From contig NC_087258.1 of assembly GCF_037042905.1 (NCBI RefSeq), positions 992,001 to 1,056,000 on the forward strand: a stretch of 64,000 nucleotides of DNA. Direction: 5' to 3'. The stretch is from Lytechinus pictus. Taxonomy: Eukaryota > Echinodermata > Echinoidea > Temnopleuroida > Toxopneustidae. Of the stretch, positions 34,601 through 46,435 are shown piece by piece (position 1 is the first letter of the stretch; each line of letters begins with the position of its first letter). Below the pieces are notes generated by a model. That model did not search any database. It was not told where the DNA came from and was given only the letters and a program-made list of their open reading frames with translations. Both the position numbers and the translations under genes were made by a program.

Positions 34601-34920
34601 CTTATAGCTGAATTTGTTCTAATTATTGCCAAGAAAAGTCAAGGAGCATATCTACTTATCAATTGGAAGTCATTGCTTCCGCATATGCACTGATGCATGA
34701 ATGTTGTTTTTATGAAGTAAATAGTACTGAACTATGTTAACCTTATAATAATATATCAAATGGTCTTCAAACTAAGTTTTGCTTAGTATGGTTATACTTA
34801 AGCTTAAATGTTGAAAATAGCAGTGCTTTAAAATCGGGGGAGGAAGCTGGCCCAGTACTGTTGAGCAGAAGGGGGGGGGGGGCTTTTGCCATACCCAAAA
34901 GCATCAGATGTTTATTTTCT
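31665..34920. other. Non-coding DNA, no gene seen
   Basis: AT-rich. Contains C- and G-runs (for example 33073-33082 and the triplet at 33322-33399). No domain-bearing frame recognised. Confidence 0.5.
33322..33399 (+). repeat. Three clustered long G-runs
   Basis: G-runs of 11, 11 and 13 bases at 33322-33332, 33349-33359 and 33387-33399 within 78 bp. Such spacing could form G-quadruplex DNA on the plus strand, and long runs are also prone to length error in sequencing. Confidence 0.8.
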
Positions 34921-34923
34921 TTA

Positions 34924-35320
34924 GGGCGATTCCATGCTAGAAAAATCAGCTATATTCACAACATTTTTCAACCTGCTGTCTAAACGAACGAAGAACTTCA
35001 ATTTGCTTTGTGGTAATATTAAAGTATTACTGGGTAGACATGCAAAAAACTGACAACCAACAAAAATATGTTGTCCATTGGTGAATTAGAGCTTAAAATG
35101 TTGCGTGTCGTACGGGACATGTCTGCGTCCCGTACGACACACAACATTTTCACCTATATTTTACCCATAATCATTTTTTGTGTTGGTTATTAGTTTTTCA
35201 CATGACTACTCACTATAGCTTTATCATAGATAAAAAAAAAATATTTTATTGCTCAATCATTCGGCTAGGAAACTAGAAATCGTTGTCAAAATGTCCCGTA
35301 CGACACGTATGGAATCGCCC
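34924..35320. mobile_element. Short inverted-repeat element with central hairpin
   Basis: Ends GGGCGATTCCATGC and GTATGGAATCGCCC are inverted copies, flanked on both sides by TTTA (34920-34923 and 35321-35324), a probable 4-bp target duplication. A 19-bp hairpin at 35100-35118 and 35127-35145 (one mismatch, 8-nt loop) contains TGTCGTACGGGAC, and the same motif recurs near the right end. It encodes no protein. A truncated relative begins at 39901. Confidence 0.7.
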
Positions 35321-35324
35321 TTTA

Positions 35325-36070
35325 CGTTTCTTTAAACATTTATTAGAGCCCCCACCCCATGTAGTGTATCCTACCAATAGGTACAAAATTAACTTTTGAG
35401 AAGTTGTTTTTAGTGTTGCCGAACTCATAATGGTATTCCGTGACTGAATGATTTTGATACCTCATAAAAAGAAATAGACTCGAAATTTTAAGAGGAATAA
35501 TCCTATTAAAATGACTTCAACAATAACGCATGTAGAGTATAGGCCAAAAATGAGCTGCGTTAGAACGATCGGATCAGTCAAACCTTAGGATGGCCAAGCG
35601 TCTGTTAATATTGCAGTCCTTATCAAAATTTTCCTGATCAAAATGTTCCACATAAATTCAGTCAGAACATTTATTGTAACATATTGCAAACAAAAATAGG
35701 AATATTTCAGCACGATAACATGATTTATACAGGCCATGTGGACCAAGTAACTTTGTCACTGAAAAAGAAAATTCCAGATACAAAAAACTTACAATCCTTC
35801 TCAATATAATATTAGGCATGGACTTTTGTTTAAAGTGATAACACTACAAATCGTTTTGACCAGAGATCAATTCAAATTTGCCGATACGGACTCAGATGTA
35901 TCCTAAAAATTCAAATAACTCAGAAAAATAAACATTCAGATCGCTATCGGACCAACAGCTACTTTGAGGATATGGAGTGGCGTTAGAATGGTAATATGGT
36001 GTTTGTTGAAAATTTCGAAGTGTACTGATAATTAAGGGCAATTTATCCCAGATGAACTAGAATAACCGAC
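35325..36070. other. Non-coding, 3' flank of the adaptor-like gene
   Basis: Includes a minus-strand AATAAA at 35670-35675, 399 bp beyond the stop codon at 36074. Otherwise nothing recognised. Confidence 0.45.
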
Positions 36071-36073
36071 CGG

Positions 36074-37744
36074 TCAATCATAACAAGCTGCCTCAGGTAT
36101 TGCCCAACCATGATCGTCAACACAATCTCCATCTTTACCATCCGCCTCTTTACCTTCAATCTTCATCATAGACACCAAAGGGCCAGGAGTAGGAGGTTTG
36201 ATCTCCTCTGGATGTTCTGTGCTAAAATGAACGCGTACGTTTGCCCTGTTCCTCTTGTTTCTCTTAATGACCTTGGCGTAGGGTGGTTCCGCCTTGACAA
36301 CAGCCTCTGGGAGTGTGCCATCAATTGCGGTATCCGGAGCAAGTTCCAAGTCGACCCCGTCGTCCTGTGCAACTGGAGGGTTATCTGTACCGTGCTCTGT
36401 ATCTTTATTCGAGTCTACGATAATTCCACCTTCGAGTGAAGAGGTATTTTGTGAGTCACTACCATCAACAACGTCATTCTCCCCACCTTCCTCGCCCAGT
36501 TTCTTATTCTTGATGATGGAGTATGGGTCTTCCTCTATCGAAACCTGGGGCTCAACTTCGTCTGGACCATCGACGGTATCTGATCCTACTGAGAGGGACG
36601 CAGTGTCAGATTGCTTAACGTCTAGACCAGAATCAAATGAATTTTCCTTCGGCAGGCTCGGAAGACGATCTAGGACATTCCGAGAATGTCGTTTCGCTTT
36701 CTCACTGTCGGGATCATTTCCCGGTGTAAGATGTTCTGCTGCAGGAGGTTCTAAGGATCTGGAACTACTCACAAGATCGACTTCTGTTGGATCCGTTTCG
36801 GAAGACGTCGAAATCTCTGATTTGTGCGCGTTTAATTGAACTGGTTTTGCCTGTCCTGGAGCTACAGGAGCCCTTCTCTTGCTTCCCTTTCCAGGAAGCG
36901 TTGATGATTTCTTCACATAGTGGAGTCTCTCAGGAGAAGATGCTGTTTTCATTGGTCTAGGTAAGGAGTTTGTTCCCGTGTTAGTAGGAACCGAAATTAC
37001 CGGTGTAGCTGCTGATGATGGTTTAGTTGGTGCCTCTTTTCTTATTAAGTCAGCAGCAGCTTTTGTGGGTGTCGCGACTGGGGCCGGGGCTTTCTTCTTC
37101 GATTGCCTCTTCTGATTGGACGTTGTGGTTTTCTGTCCTTGAGAGGTTGGTTCCTCTGAATGAGTTGTATCTGATCGGGTTGGTGCTGGTTGAGATACTG
37201 CAGATGAGTCCACAGATTTATAAGTTATAGGTGGTTGCCCATCCCTGGTTTGTCCACTCACAGTCTGTCCAACCGGTACAGTCGGTGCTTTCCGTTTACT
37301 TGTTTCTCGCTGAATATCATGAACACCTGCCCTAGCCTGACTTTCGTCGTCTCTATCAGTTTGTTGTGGAGACATTCCTTTATCTTCATCTTTCCTCTCC
37401 AAAGTAGTTGTGCCACCAGAAGTTTCCTTGGTAAATGTAACCTTCACATTGTTATTGACTTTAACTTCCGGTGGGTCACTTGTCTTTATTCCCTGATCAT
37501 TGCTATCACTTAACTCACTTCTATTTTTAGAATGTCCATTTTCTATTGACAAATTCTTGATGGGTTGATGGACATGTCGGGTACGGTAGGAGGAACTGTC
37601 CCTCACAGATGGTGATATGTAGTTAGGGTCGTAGTCATGTTCGATTGTAAATGATTGTCTCTTGGCGCAGAGAATAAACGCTACTATGAGAGTAATCGCG
37701 GATGACACACCTACTAATGCGATGATTACCAGCCCCATTGTCAT
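36074..37744 (-). CDS. Transmembrane protein with long tyrosine-motif tail (adaptor-like or last receptor exon)
   Basis: A 556-residue frame of unknown identity. Residues 4-26 are a strong membrane helix ending in C26 and a basic stop (AKRQ), so almost nothing would lie outside the cell. The rest is disordered: Ser/Thr/Pro-rich, acidic near the C-terminus. A short basic-proline motif occurs three times (SKRKAPTVPVGQ 149-160, SKKKAPAPVATP 215-226, SKRRAPVAPGQA 288-299), suited to SH3-type partners. EDPYSII (Y408) and EPPYAKVI (Y489) look like SH2-docking sites. The layout resembles vertebrate transmembrane adaptors such as PAG1, but no sequence homology is claimed. An in-frame stop lies 36 bp upstream of the first ATG, and no good acceptor precedes the helix, so the ATG may be the true start; a last exon of a larger receptor is the alternative. 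Confidence 0.75.
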   Translation of the reverse strand: MTMGLVIIALVGVSSAITLIVAFILCAKRQSFTIEHDYDPNYISPSVRDSSSYRTRHVHQPIKNLSIENGHSKNRSELSDSNDQGIKTSDPPEVKVNNNVKVTFTKETSGGTTTLERKDEDKGMSPQQTDRDDESQARAGVHDIQRETSKRKAPTVPVGQTVSGQTRDGQPPITYKSVDSSAVSQPAPTRSDTTHSEEPTSQGQKTTTSNQKRQSKKKAPAPVATPTKAAADLIRKEAPTKPSSAATPVISVPTNTGTNSLPRPMKTASSPERLHYVKKSSTLPGKGSKRRAPVAPGQAKPVQLNAHKSEISTSSETDPTEVDLVSSSRSLEPPAAEHLTPGNDPDSEKAKRHSRNVLDRLPSLPKENSFDSGLDVKQSDTASLSVGSDTVDGPDEVEPQVSIEEDPYSIIKNKKLGEEGGENDVVDGSDSQNTSSLEGGIIVDSNKDTEHGTDNPPVAQDDGVDLELAPDTAIDGTLPEAVVKAEPPYAKVIKRNKRNRANVRVHFSTEHPEEIKPPTPGPLVSMMKIEGKEADGKDGDCVDDHGWAIPEAACYD

Positions 37745-39895
37745 AATTATATTGAATAGAAAATAGCAGCAAATAAGTCATCCAAACATGAATAGTGAGT
37801 TATTGCCACATTTAACTGCAATTTTCCAAATTAAAAATATTGCCATCCGATGCAGTCATAGAAGTACTGATGATCCTGTGAACAAAATAAAATATTCCGT
37901 GCCAGCAATCGAGTATCACTAAATATTCATGTATTGGTTGTGATGGTAATACTTCGCACTTTACAATTGAGCGTTTTATAAACATGCATCCCAGCTATAC
38001 TGTTCAAGTATCTGCACTCCGTCTGTCTGTATTAATATCAATTCCATGCCATTATGCACGAACCCCTTGTCAACAAGTAATCGCAGATGACTGCAGTAGA
38101 TCAGTCGATATAACAAACAAACTTGCTAATGTCATGAATGTGCTCTCAACGTTAGGGAACTGATGTTCAATCGAAGGGCGATCGATAGAATGTGTAGTTC
38201 ATGGTAGAAGACGGCAACATGTTCTGCTAAGCGGGATGAAAGTAGGTAACAGTCAATATGTAATAATCCACTTCTACTTTGCGCAATCGTTTATCTCGAA
38301 TCCGGTCTTATAAAACTTTTCACTTGGAAAGAAATTCGATTCCAGAGTTGGCAAAGAACGTCGTCAAAGCTTTACAGCCTTTCTAATCATCCCCACAAGA
38401 CTGAGAAGAGATAGGTTTCTGATTACACTCGCAACCAATTTTTTCCGCATTAATACATGCATTTACTGCAGATATGTACATATTCCCACTGCTCGTACGT
38501 TGTTTTTCAAGTGCTTGTCACAGTCATTGATTTTTTGTCTCTTTTCATTGCGAGATTCGTCACCCCCACTGAGCCAATTGTTAAGATCTATTTATCCCCA
38601 GACTTAGTCCCTCTCTGTCCTAGCATGCATGGCTAGACGGACTTTGGAACGGGTGAGGTGCGGGGCAGAAGGCATGGATCGACCTGCAGGCCCACACATC
38701 GTCACAGGTAGCTATTGTCATAAAAGATGAAACGCCCCCAAAATACAATGATATCCGAGTTAAGACCTTTGTAATACCTCGCAGGCCGGGGGGAAATGGG
38801 CAGTTTAGCCTTCTCACCTTTTTCAAAAGACATATATTCCAGCTTAGCTGAGATATGAAGAGTTTGCTTGAGAATCATAAAGTCCTTGGATTAATTTCGC
38901 TATATAGATCCCGGTATTGATCACAATTCTAGTTCATGGCCACGTCCTTCAAGTTAATTGAAACTCCTTTTATCATATTTTGTTTATTTGAGTTTTCTTT
39001 TTGGCTTATTATTGACATTACGAAGTTAGGAATTATTACGAAGAGAGAGAGAGAGAGAGATTGCGGGTTATGAACTATGCTTCGTTATATTTCTGATTTC
39101 TTTTCACGACTTTACACCGTGTACACACACTTAATTTATAACTATAATTTCATGATTTACTTTCATTCATACTGTTTACATAGTGCTCACTTCTTTCGAT
39201 TTTGTGTAATCTTCGTTGTAAATATAAAAATGATTGATTTTCCAAAGCTTGAATTCAAGTTCACGTAAAATGGAAAAGAAATAAAAGCTACAATACAGAA
39301 TCTGATATGTATGGCATACTATAAGAATGACATGGAAAAAAAATAATATATGTCATCTTTGGATAAATCCAACGATTCTATTCATCTATTATGAACCCTT
39401 TTTAAGGGGAATTTCATCATTGCAGAAAGTTAGTTCTAATATTAAAAGGTGAATAATCTTGGCAAATAACACCAGAGATGGTTTGATGTAAATCCTTCGA
39501 ACAATAAGAGATTTATCATTGATTTAGATTTTAAATATATTATGATGTAATATGGTAAGTCTAATTATTTTAGACCATTTTACTTTTGCATGAGCTTATT
39601 TGAGTTTCGAGTTTTAACTTAAAAATTGTACTATTCATTGTGATTAATGTCAATAAGTTAAAGCGAAAGGATTGAATTTGGTGATATATTGATATTGATG
39701 AGGTAGATTTAGCACGTGAGTGAATGGAGGTCTGAATTACTCGTATGTGTGTGTGTGTATTTGAGTTTTGTCTGACGTGTATCAATGTGTGCCCTCATGT
39801 GTGCCCTATAGGAAGACACGATAGAGGGCGCTAAATTAGATGATTGGAAAGGACATATTTCAAAAAGAATCATGCAGTCAATTCAGGTTGAGAGA
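37745..39895. other. Non-coding, upstream of the adaptor-like gene
   Basis: I looked for a preceding Ig or other ectodomain exon on the minus strand and recognised none. A GA microsatellite lies at 39041-39061. Confidence 0.45.
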
Positions 39896-39900
39896 AATTA

Positions 39901-39980
39901 GGGCGATTCCATACATGTCATAGGCCTACGGGACATTTCGCCAACAATTTCTGGTCTCTTAGCTGAATACTTGAGCAATA
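39901..39980. mobile_element. Truncated relative of the 34924-35320 element
   Basis: Begins GGGCGATTCCATACATGTC and continues through ACGGGACATTT and TTGAGCAATA, matching the right end of the 34924-35320 element read inverted. The match is cut off by a G-run repeat at 39985. Confidence 0.6.
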
Positions 39981-39984
39981 TACC

Positions 39985-40330
39985 CGGGGGGGGGGGCGAC
40001 TTCCATTGACGAGTGGATACCATGCGCGACCCCCAAAACACGTAAAAGGGATATCTTTTTCAATTTAGGGCACGTTGAGAACATAACGTGATAAGGGTGT
40101 CAAAGACACTAAAATAATTTTATAAGGGTGTATATTGCGCTAGGAAAACTACGTGTTTTCGGTCCAATTTGCGAGGGTATATAAACCTAAAAATACTTTA
40201 TAAAGGATGTTCTTTTTGCCCCCAACACTGCGTGTTTAGATTCGCGCGAGGCGTGTGGGGTGCTACTAAACCCAATGAAGATAAAGCCGACGTCCGTGAC
40301 ATAACAATTAAGTTATCGTTGTAACTTCTA
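39985..40330 (+). repeat. G-run-led dispersed repeat (copy 1)
   Basis: Starts with a G-run. Its first 33 bp after the G-run (39999-40031) are identical to 47423-47455. Later text contains repeated TTATAAGGGTGT-type phrases. Family not identified; no protein. Confidence 0.55.
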
Positions 40331-40505
40331 CTTGTTTAGGGGGTCAATTTAGGGAATACTTGTCGGGGGTACCATTTTGTTTTCAAGACTTGTTAAGAGT
40401 ATGATTTCACACGCCAATACATTTATTTTATGAGTTTTATTTGCAATTCACATTTTAACAAAGATATCTCAGAAACAGATACTAGATTATTTTACATTCA
40501 TATAT

Positions 40506-42572
40506 ACACAAGAAAAAAAAGTAAGTCCCCCTTAAACAAACATCAATAATTTCCGAACCAATGCGAGTTTTTAATATATTTTTACATGAGCGTGTAGGTA
40601 ATTTTATAAGCTATCCTCTGAGTAAATATTATGGACGTATTTTACGTCATGCTTCAGTGAGCACCGTCAGAAGGCAAAAATTTCACTTTTCAAAAGTCAC
40701 AAGCCAAATATCATTACTTTGATTCCATTTTATTGGAACTAAATCCATATTCTCATCATGAAAAATAGTCAGAAGGCTTGTAAAAGGTACTTTCTAATAG
40801 ACGATACAACTTTTTTGGCTAAATTTCACGGTTGAATAAACACAAGTCCAAATTTGCTATAATTTGATTTTTTCACATTTCTATAAATAAAAATGATAGA
40901 ATATGATGACAGATAGTTTTGGGAAGAGTATCTTCAACAATATTCATCGTTTCACGGTTCAATGAACATTTATTGAAACAAAAAATACGATTTTCAAATA
41001 TCATAGGCATGTATTGTTTCATTTTGGTAACTGAAAATTATCTTTTATCAATTTTTTCGTTATGTTTATGACCAATTATCATGCTTCAATGATTCAAAGG
41101 CGTTTAATTAAACATTCACGCTCGAATGAAAATGTGGAATGTGATTAGCTCTTTTTTACATTATTGGAAAAAATGCAATTTGTAACTATGGATTTCTGTC
41201 ACAAACCTCCTTGCATAGTTCATTTGATTTGATTTTTAGGAAAATCCCGATGTTTAATGCATCAGTGAGCACACAATATTCGAAAATTGTGCAAATGAGA
41301 AGAAAATTCAAGGCCTTGGCCCCACTCTGTGCCGTATCGAATGGTTATTTTGGTGTGCGCGCCTTTTGGATAGTGTTACTCTGAAGCCAGGTGCGAAGTT
41401 TCATGAAATAACTGTTGGCAGAAGAAACAAAAACCGTCCATGAAAAAAACCCTCATTTCATATTGGTTACAATTTTGACTTCCTCTCTCATAGCCTTGTG
41501 TACATTATGGGTGTTTATGTTTAAGAATAAGTAACCCCTTATTCAATATGGTAGAACTTTTTTTTTCCAGGGTTGTCTTTAGCAATGTCATTTGGCAGTA
41601 ATGTTTATCAACATATGGGCAGAATTCTGTGCAAAAATGAAATCGAATTGTTTATTCATGGATGAGTGAGCACCATCAAAGTGAGAAAATTTGTATTTTC
41701 AATGTCACAGACTCATTTTAAAGGGTAATACAGTGAATGTCGGGGGCAAATTCGGTTTCAAATGTGACTTTAATTGCTGTTGTTTTTATCATCCATCATT
41801 TCTATCACCACACGCTTTCCGAACTTTAAACATTTTCATGGTTGAGCGAGCACATTTGAAAACTTAGGAATGAATACTCTTTATACTGCATAAATGTATT
41901 CTTTTCCTAACAATTTCTCATGATCAGTTTAATTTATGGACAAATCAGTGGTGGATCCAGAATTTTAAAATGGGGGAGGGGCCTATAATCGGGGGAGACA
42001 CCAACATTTTTTAATTTTAACATGATCTAACAAGTTGTAGAGGATACTACCATAAACCCCTATGATGATACGTCACAGTACAAGGGCCGCGGAACGGTTT
42101 TCAAAGTGGGGGGGGGAGGGGCTGACCATGCAAAAAATCACAATCGTATGGTCATTTTTACATTTTTGTACATGCTTTTGGAAAAAAGTGGGGGGGGGGG
42201 CTGAAGCCCACCCCCCGCTTCCGCGCCCCCTGCAATACATTGTGCTCACCCAACCATGAACATACGATATCAAAATTGTGTGTGGAGTGGCTAAATGATG
42301 GATAGTAAAACAGCATAACACCATACAATTCACCTAAAAACAATTTTTGCCCAACTTTGTATTTGCACAATCTGAAAACGACTCTTGTGACTTTCAAAAA
42401 TGGTCACATTAAATTAAATCTTTAATTACTCATGCATGACTCAACTGATCAATCTCACCAGGAGTTGCCTAATGAGTGTAAAAAACCACCTACGAAATAT
42501 CATATCTCAAAATAATTCCGTTCAAAAGTTAAAGCAATTTGATTTAGGGGGACTTACTTTTTTTGTTGTGTA
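40506..42572. mobile_element. 2-kb inverted-end element with degenerate internal repeats
   Basis: Left end CACAAGAAAAAAAAGTAAGT then CCCCCT, right end its inverse (AGGGGGACTTAC then poly-T, TTGTTGTG), about 30 bp of inverted repeat, flanked by TATA on both sides. The interior carries a degenerate motif, CATGGTTGAGTGAGCAC, at about 40660, 40829, 40955, 41080, 41258, 41660 and 41838, and once inverted at about 42240. A smaller G-run repeat is nested at 42084-42232. No protein is encoded. Confidence 0.6.
42084..42232. repeat. Nested G-run-capped inverted repeat
   Basis: Left GGGCCGCGGAACGG and right CTTCCGCGCCCCCTG are roughly inverted, each next to a long G-run or C-run. It appears to be inserted in the 40506-42572 element. 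Target duplication not clear. Confidence 0.5.
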
Positions 42573-42639
42573 TAGATAGACACCATGATTCGTTAAGGTA
42601 ATACGCAACATATATAACAAAAAAAAATGATCTATACAC

Positions 42640-45500
42640 TTTACTCTTACATAGTAATTATATTCCACTTTTTCTGTGAAACTCCGAGCGATTATGTTTA
42701 AAAGAAATGTACCGTTCTGTTTTTTCTAACTGTGTCAGAGTGCATACAAACGATTTAAAAAGAGGAATTGTTTTGCTATATTTACATGAAAAAAAGAAAT
42801 ATTTGCCGTATAGTATTATGGTATTTACCAAATAAAAATGTTCCAAAACAAATTTCTAAATTGTATTACTTATAAAAACGGGTATTTTTTAAAGTCAACC
42901 AAGTACACAAATCGTTCCAAAAGTTCGAAACAAATTGGCATTCAAAAAAACAGATGCATCAATGTTTGATTTTGTTCATTACAAAACTCACATATGTCTT
43001 GAAGTAACGATTTGTCGACACTTTTCTGTGTATAAGTTTAAATTGGAAATTCCTTAGTTTGTTATCTATTGACGATTTGTATATCAGGGTAAAACGAGAA
43101 TTCAAAATTTCATTATTTGATAATTGCAGTGAAAGGTCGTTTTCCCATTTAAACCGTTGATCTGTCTCTGACACGTCCAAAGTATAATTATTTATAAAAT
43201 GAGAATAACATAGTTTAGAAACTTTTTTGTGTTTAAGGAAATTACGTAATCGATCGTCGTGTGGTTCAAAGGGTGTGTTCTTTTTAATGTATTAGTTTCT
43301 AATAACTCTTTTCCATTCATTTGGTATGGCAGATAATAATGAATTATACATCATGATGGATGTGTAACCATAGTTTTCAACTATAACTTCAAAAGATTTA
43401 AAAAGTCCATCTTCTGTTAGAAAATCATAAATAGTGTTTAAAGAAGATTCGGACCATCTTTAAATATAAAGAGATTTTCCATCGACTAAAATATGTGAAT
43501 TGAACCACAGAGGTTGCGACAGTATTTCCTTAAACTTAACATGATTATAGTATCAGTAGTATGACCATGAACTCAATACATCATTCCAAAAAGTTTCGGT
43601 ACATGGGTTGAATAATATATGACTTTTGCTAATATTCCAAATCGTAAATTTGCTCTCACCAATGAAACGAACAGATTCTTTAAAAAAACACTTCCATTTC
43701 CCATCGTTATCATCATCTAAAAATCTTTTGACCCATGATACTTTGAGTGCTTGATTAAAACATGACAAATGTAACATTTTTAGACCGCCATCTTTGTAGT
43801 CATTGTATAAAAGAGAACGCTTAATTTTATCACTTTTTTACTCCATAAAAAATTAAATAATAGCTGTTGCATTTCTATAAAGAAGGTCGGTGGTGGGTCT
43901 GAAATAATGCTTAAAAGATATATTAGTTTTTGGAATAACCAATGTTTTTATTACTACTATCTTTCCATATAATGTAAGGGATCCACCGTTCCAAATGTTT
44001 AACAGAGATTTGATCTCATCAAATTTTGGTATAAAGTTTAAATCAAAAAAAGTATGTTTATCGCTCAGTGGGATTTTTATGCCTAAATAAGAAAAATAAT
44101 CTACGGGCCATTGAAAAGGAATGTCTTGGCATAAATACATCGTACAATTCCCAAGTTGAATAACATTACACTTTTCAACATTGACTTTCAATCCAGACAT
44201 TTCTTTAAAAGTATTTAATACAGATATGCATTTTCTTAAGTTTTGTTCGTTGGGTTCAAGGTAAATGGTAGTGTCGTCTGCGTATTGACTTATTTTTATT
44301 TCAGTATAATCATATATTTTTAAACCAGGAATTTTTTGATTTTCTCGAACTAAGCAACCTAAAATTTCAACAACTAAAATAAAGAGATATGGCGAAAGCG
44401 GACAACCTTGTCTTACTCCGCGGTGTATTTCAAAAATATTTGAGGAGTATCCATTATTTATTACACAACCTTCAATATCAACATACAGAAGTTGAACCCA
44501 ACGAACAAACTTTTCACTGAAACCGAACCTTCGTTTTGTTTTGTATATAAAAGACCACTCAACTGTATCGAACGCTTTTTCAAAATCAATACATAGTATG
44601 AGGCCACCAACGTTGTGCTTTTTGCAATAATTTTGAATATCAATAAAAAGTCTTATATTTTCGCCGATATAACGTCCTTTGAGAAAACCACATTGATCAT
44701 GATTTATGAGAGGTGATATTACTTTTTTATTCGGAAAGAAATTATTTTTGCGAGAATCTTATAGTCACTATTTAATAAAGAGATTGGACGCCAATTTTTC
44801 AGTAAAAGTAAATTTTTCCCTTTTTTAGGCAACAATGTAATAATACTTCCCCTCATTGAATGAGGTAATATATTTTTTTCAAAACTTTTATTAAAAACTA
44901 AGCATAGTAAAGGATTTATTTCATTCCAAAAAGTCTTGTAAAACTCAATTGGCAACCCGTCACTCCCTCGTGACTTGTCATTTGCAAATGACATAATCGA
45001 ATCATAACACTCATTCTCTGTTATCATTGATCCCAACATATTTATGTCACTCTCATTTACATTTGGTATATTTAAGTTTTTAATTGACATATTGCTATTC
45101 AGAATGTTCTCTTGAGATGAATACAAATTAGCATAAACAGTCCTTTCTTCTTCAAGAATATTTTTTTAATTAAAGATAATACCTGTATCTGTTTGGACCC
45201 AAAATATACATTTCTGTTGGTAATTTCTTTTTTCTAAGTTTGCAAAGTATTTGGTATTTTTCTCTCCCTCTGCGATCCGTCTCACTTTCGAACGCACGAT
45301 TGCCCAACGTACAACACCTTCATGTAATCAAATTCTCTTTTTTTCTCTTCTAATTTGTTTGCTAATTCATTATCCACACAACTTTGAATAATATCATTTA
45401 AATAATTGATTTCTTTTTCTAAACTTTTCATTTTCTCCTGGTCTTCACTTTTCTTTTGTTTTGAAATTTGTATTTGTTGGTTGTCATTTTTATTTTTACA
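42640..45500 (-). pseudogene. Degenerate L1/Tx1-like LINE, 5'-truncated
   Basis: On the minus strand, broken by frameshifts and stops, the following pieces appear in order: a linker with GEKNTKYFANLEKRN, the RT start SRGSDGLPIEFYKTFW, RPISLLNSDYKI, RGVRQGCPLSPYLF, QYADDTTIY near 44270, GLKVNVEKC, and a C-terminal part (LRNFQFKLIHRKV). The endonuclease is absent, so the copy is 5'-truncated at about 45.5 kb. These motifs place it in the L1/Tx1 group rather than with the CR1/L2-like element at 24.7-28.2 kb. Confidence 0.85.
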
Positions 45501-45954
45501 TGACTACCCAGTGGTACTTTATTATAACTGCAAAACAAATTGAAGTTCCTCGTTTGTTTGGACAGCAGGTTGAAAATGTTGTGAAAATTGATTTTTCTAG
45601 CATTGAATCGCCCATTCTAACTCTTTGTAGAATGGGAAAGGGAGGTAATTTTTTTTATATTGAATTTTTACAAAAGCTTCCATTGGACAAGCTTTGTTAA
45701 GTACATTATTGTTGTAGAAAATGTTGGATTCAATGTTGATTTTATTGTTATTCACTCAGGGGTGAGGACAGGTTTTATTTCATGGAACAGTAAATGAAAC
45801 GTAAGCTATAAAGTGGTAACTATTGTTCGGAGGTCAGCCATGTTGACAGATAAAAAAATTCTCAAATGTCGATCAACTCTACCTCCTTGGTCGACCTATT
45901 TTGTCGACGCTATGTTATTGGCCAAGGGAACTCGTCAACTTCATCTTTGAATAC

Positions 45955-46140
45955 GGAATCGTAATGATAATAATGACAATCGAAATTAAAATAGTTATGA
46001 TAATACTTCTACTAATACATATATCAATAACAATAATAATAATGATAATAATTATATTAATAATGATTATCATAACGATAATAATAACAATAATCATAAT
46101 AATCATAATAACAATATTAAAAATGATAATAAAAAAAATA
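45955..46140. repeat. AAT trinucleotide microsatellite
   Basis: Imperfect AAT/AAC triplets; the frames on either strand are artefacts. Confidence 0.9.
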
Positions 46141-46435
46141 TATAATAACAAAGATGACAACATTAACAAAAAACATTACTAGTAACAATAAAGATAAGAA
46201 AAAAATAACTTCGAAAATGATGAAAAATTTTTCATTCATATTAATCATTAAAAAAACACAATAGTAATGTTCATTTTAATAGCACTGGTATCCACCACGT
46301 TAGTTTCAATCACCCCCCCCCCCCCCCCAGTCACCTAGTCACCATTAATCTACAAGTCATTTTTTCAGTTGTCCCCTCTGTATTCCGTAGCCCTCTGAAC
46401 CGTTAGAGTATCGACCAATCGGGTAGATTCACCTG

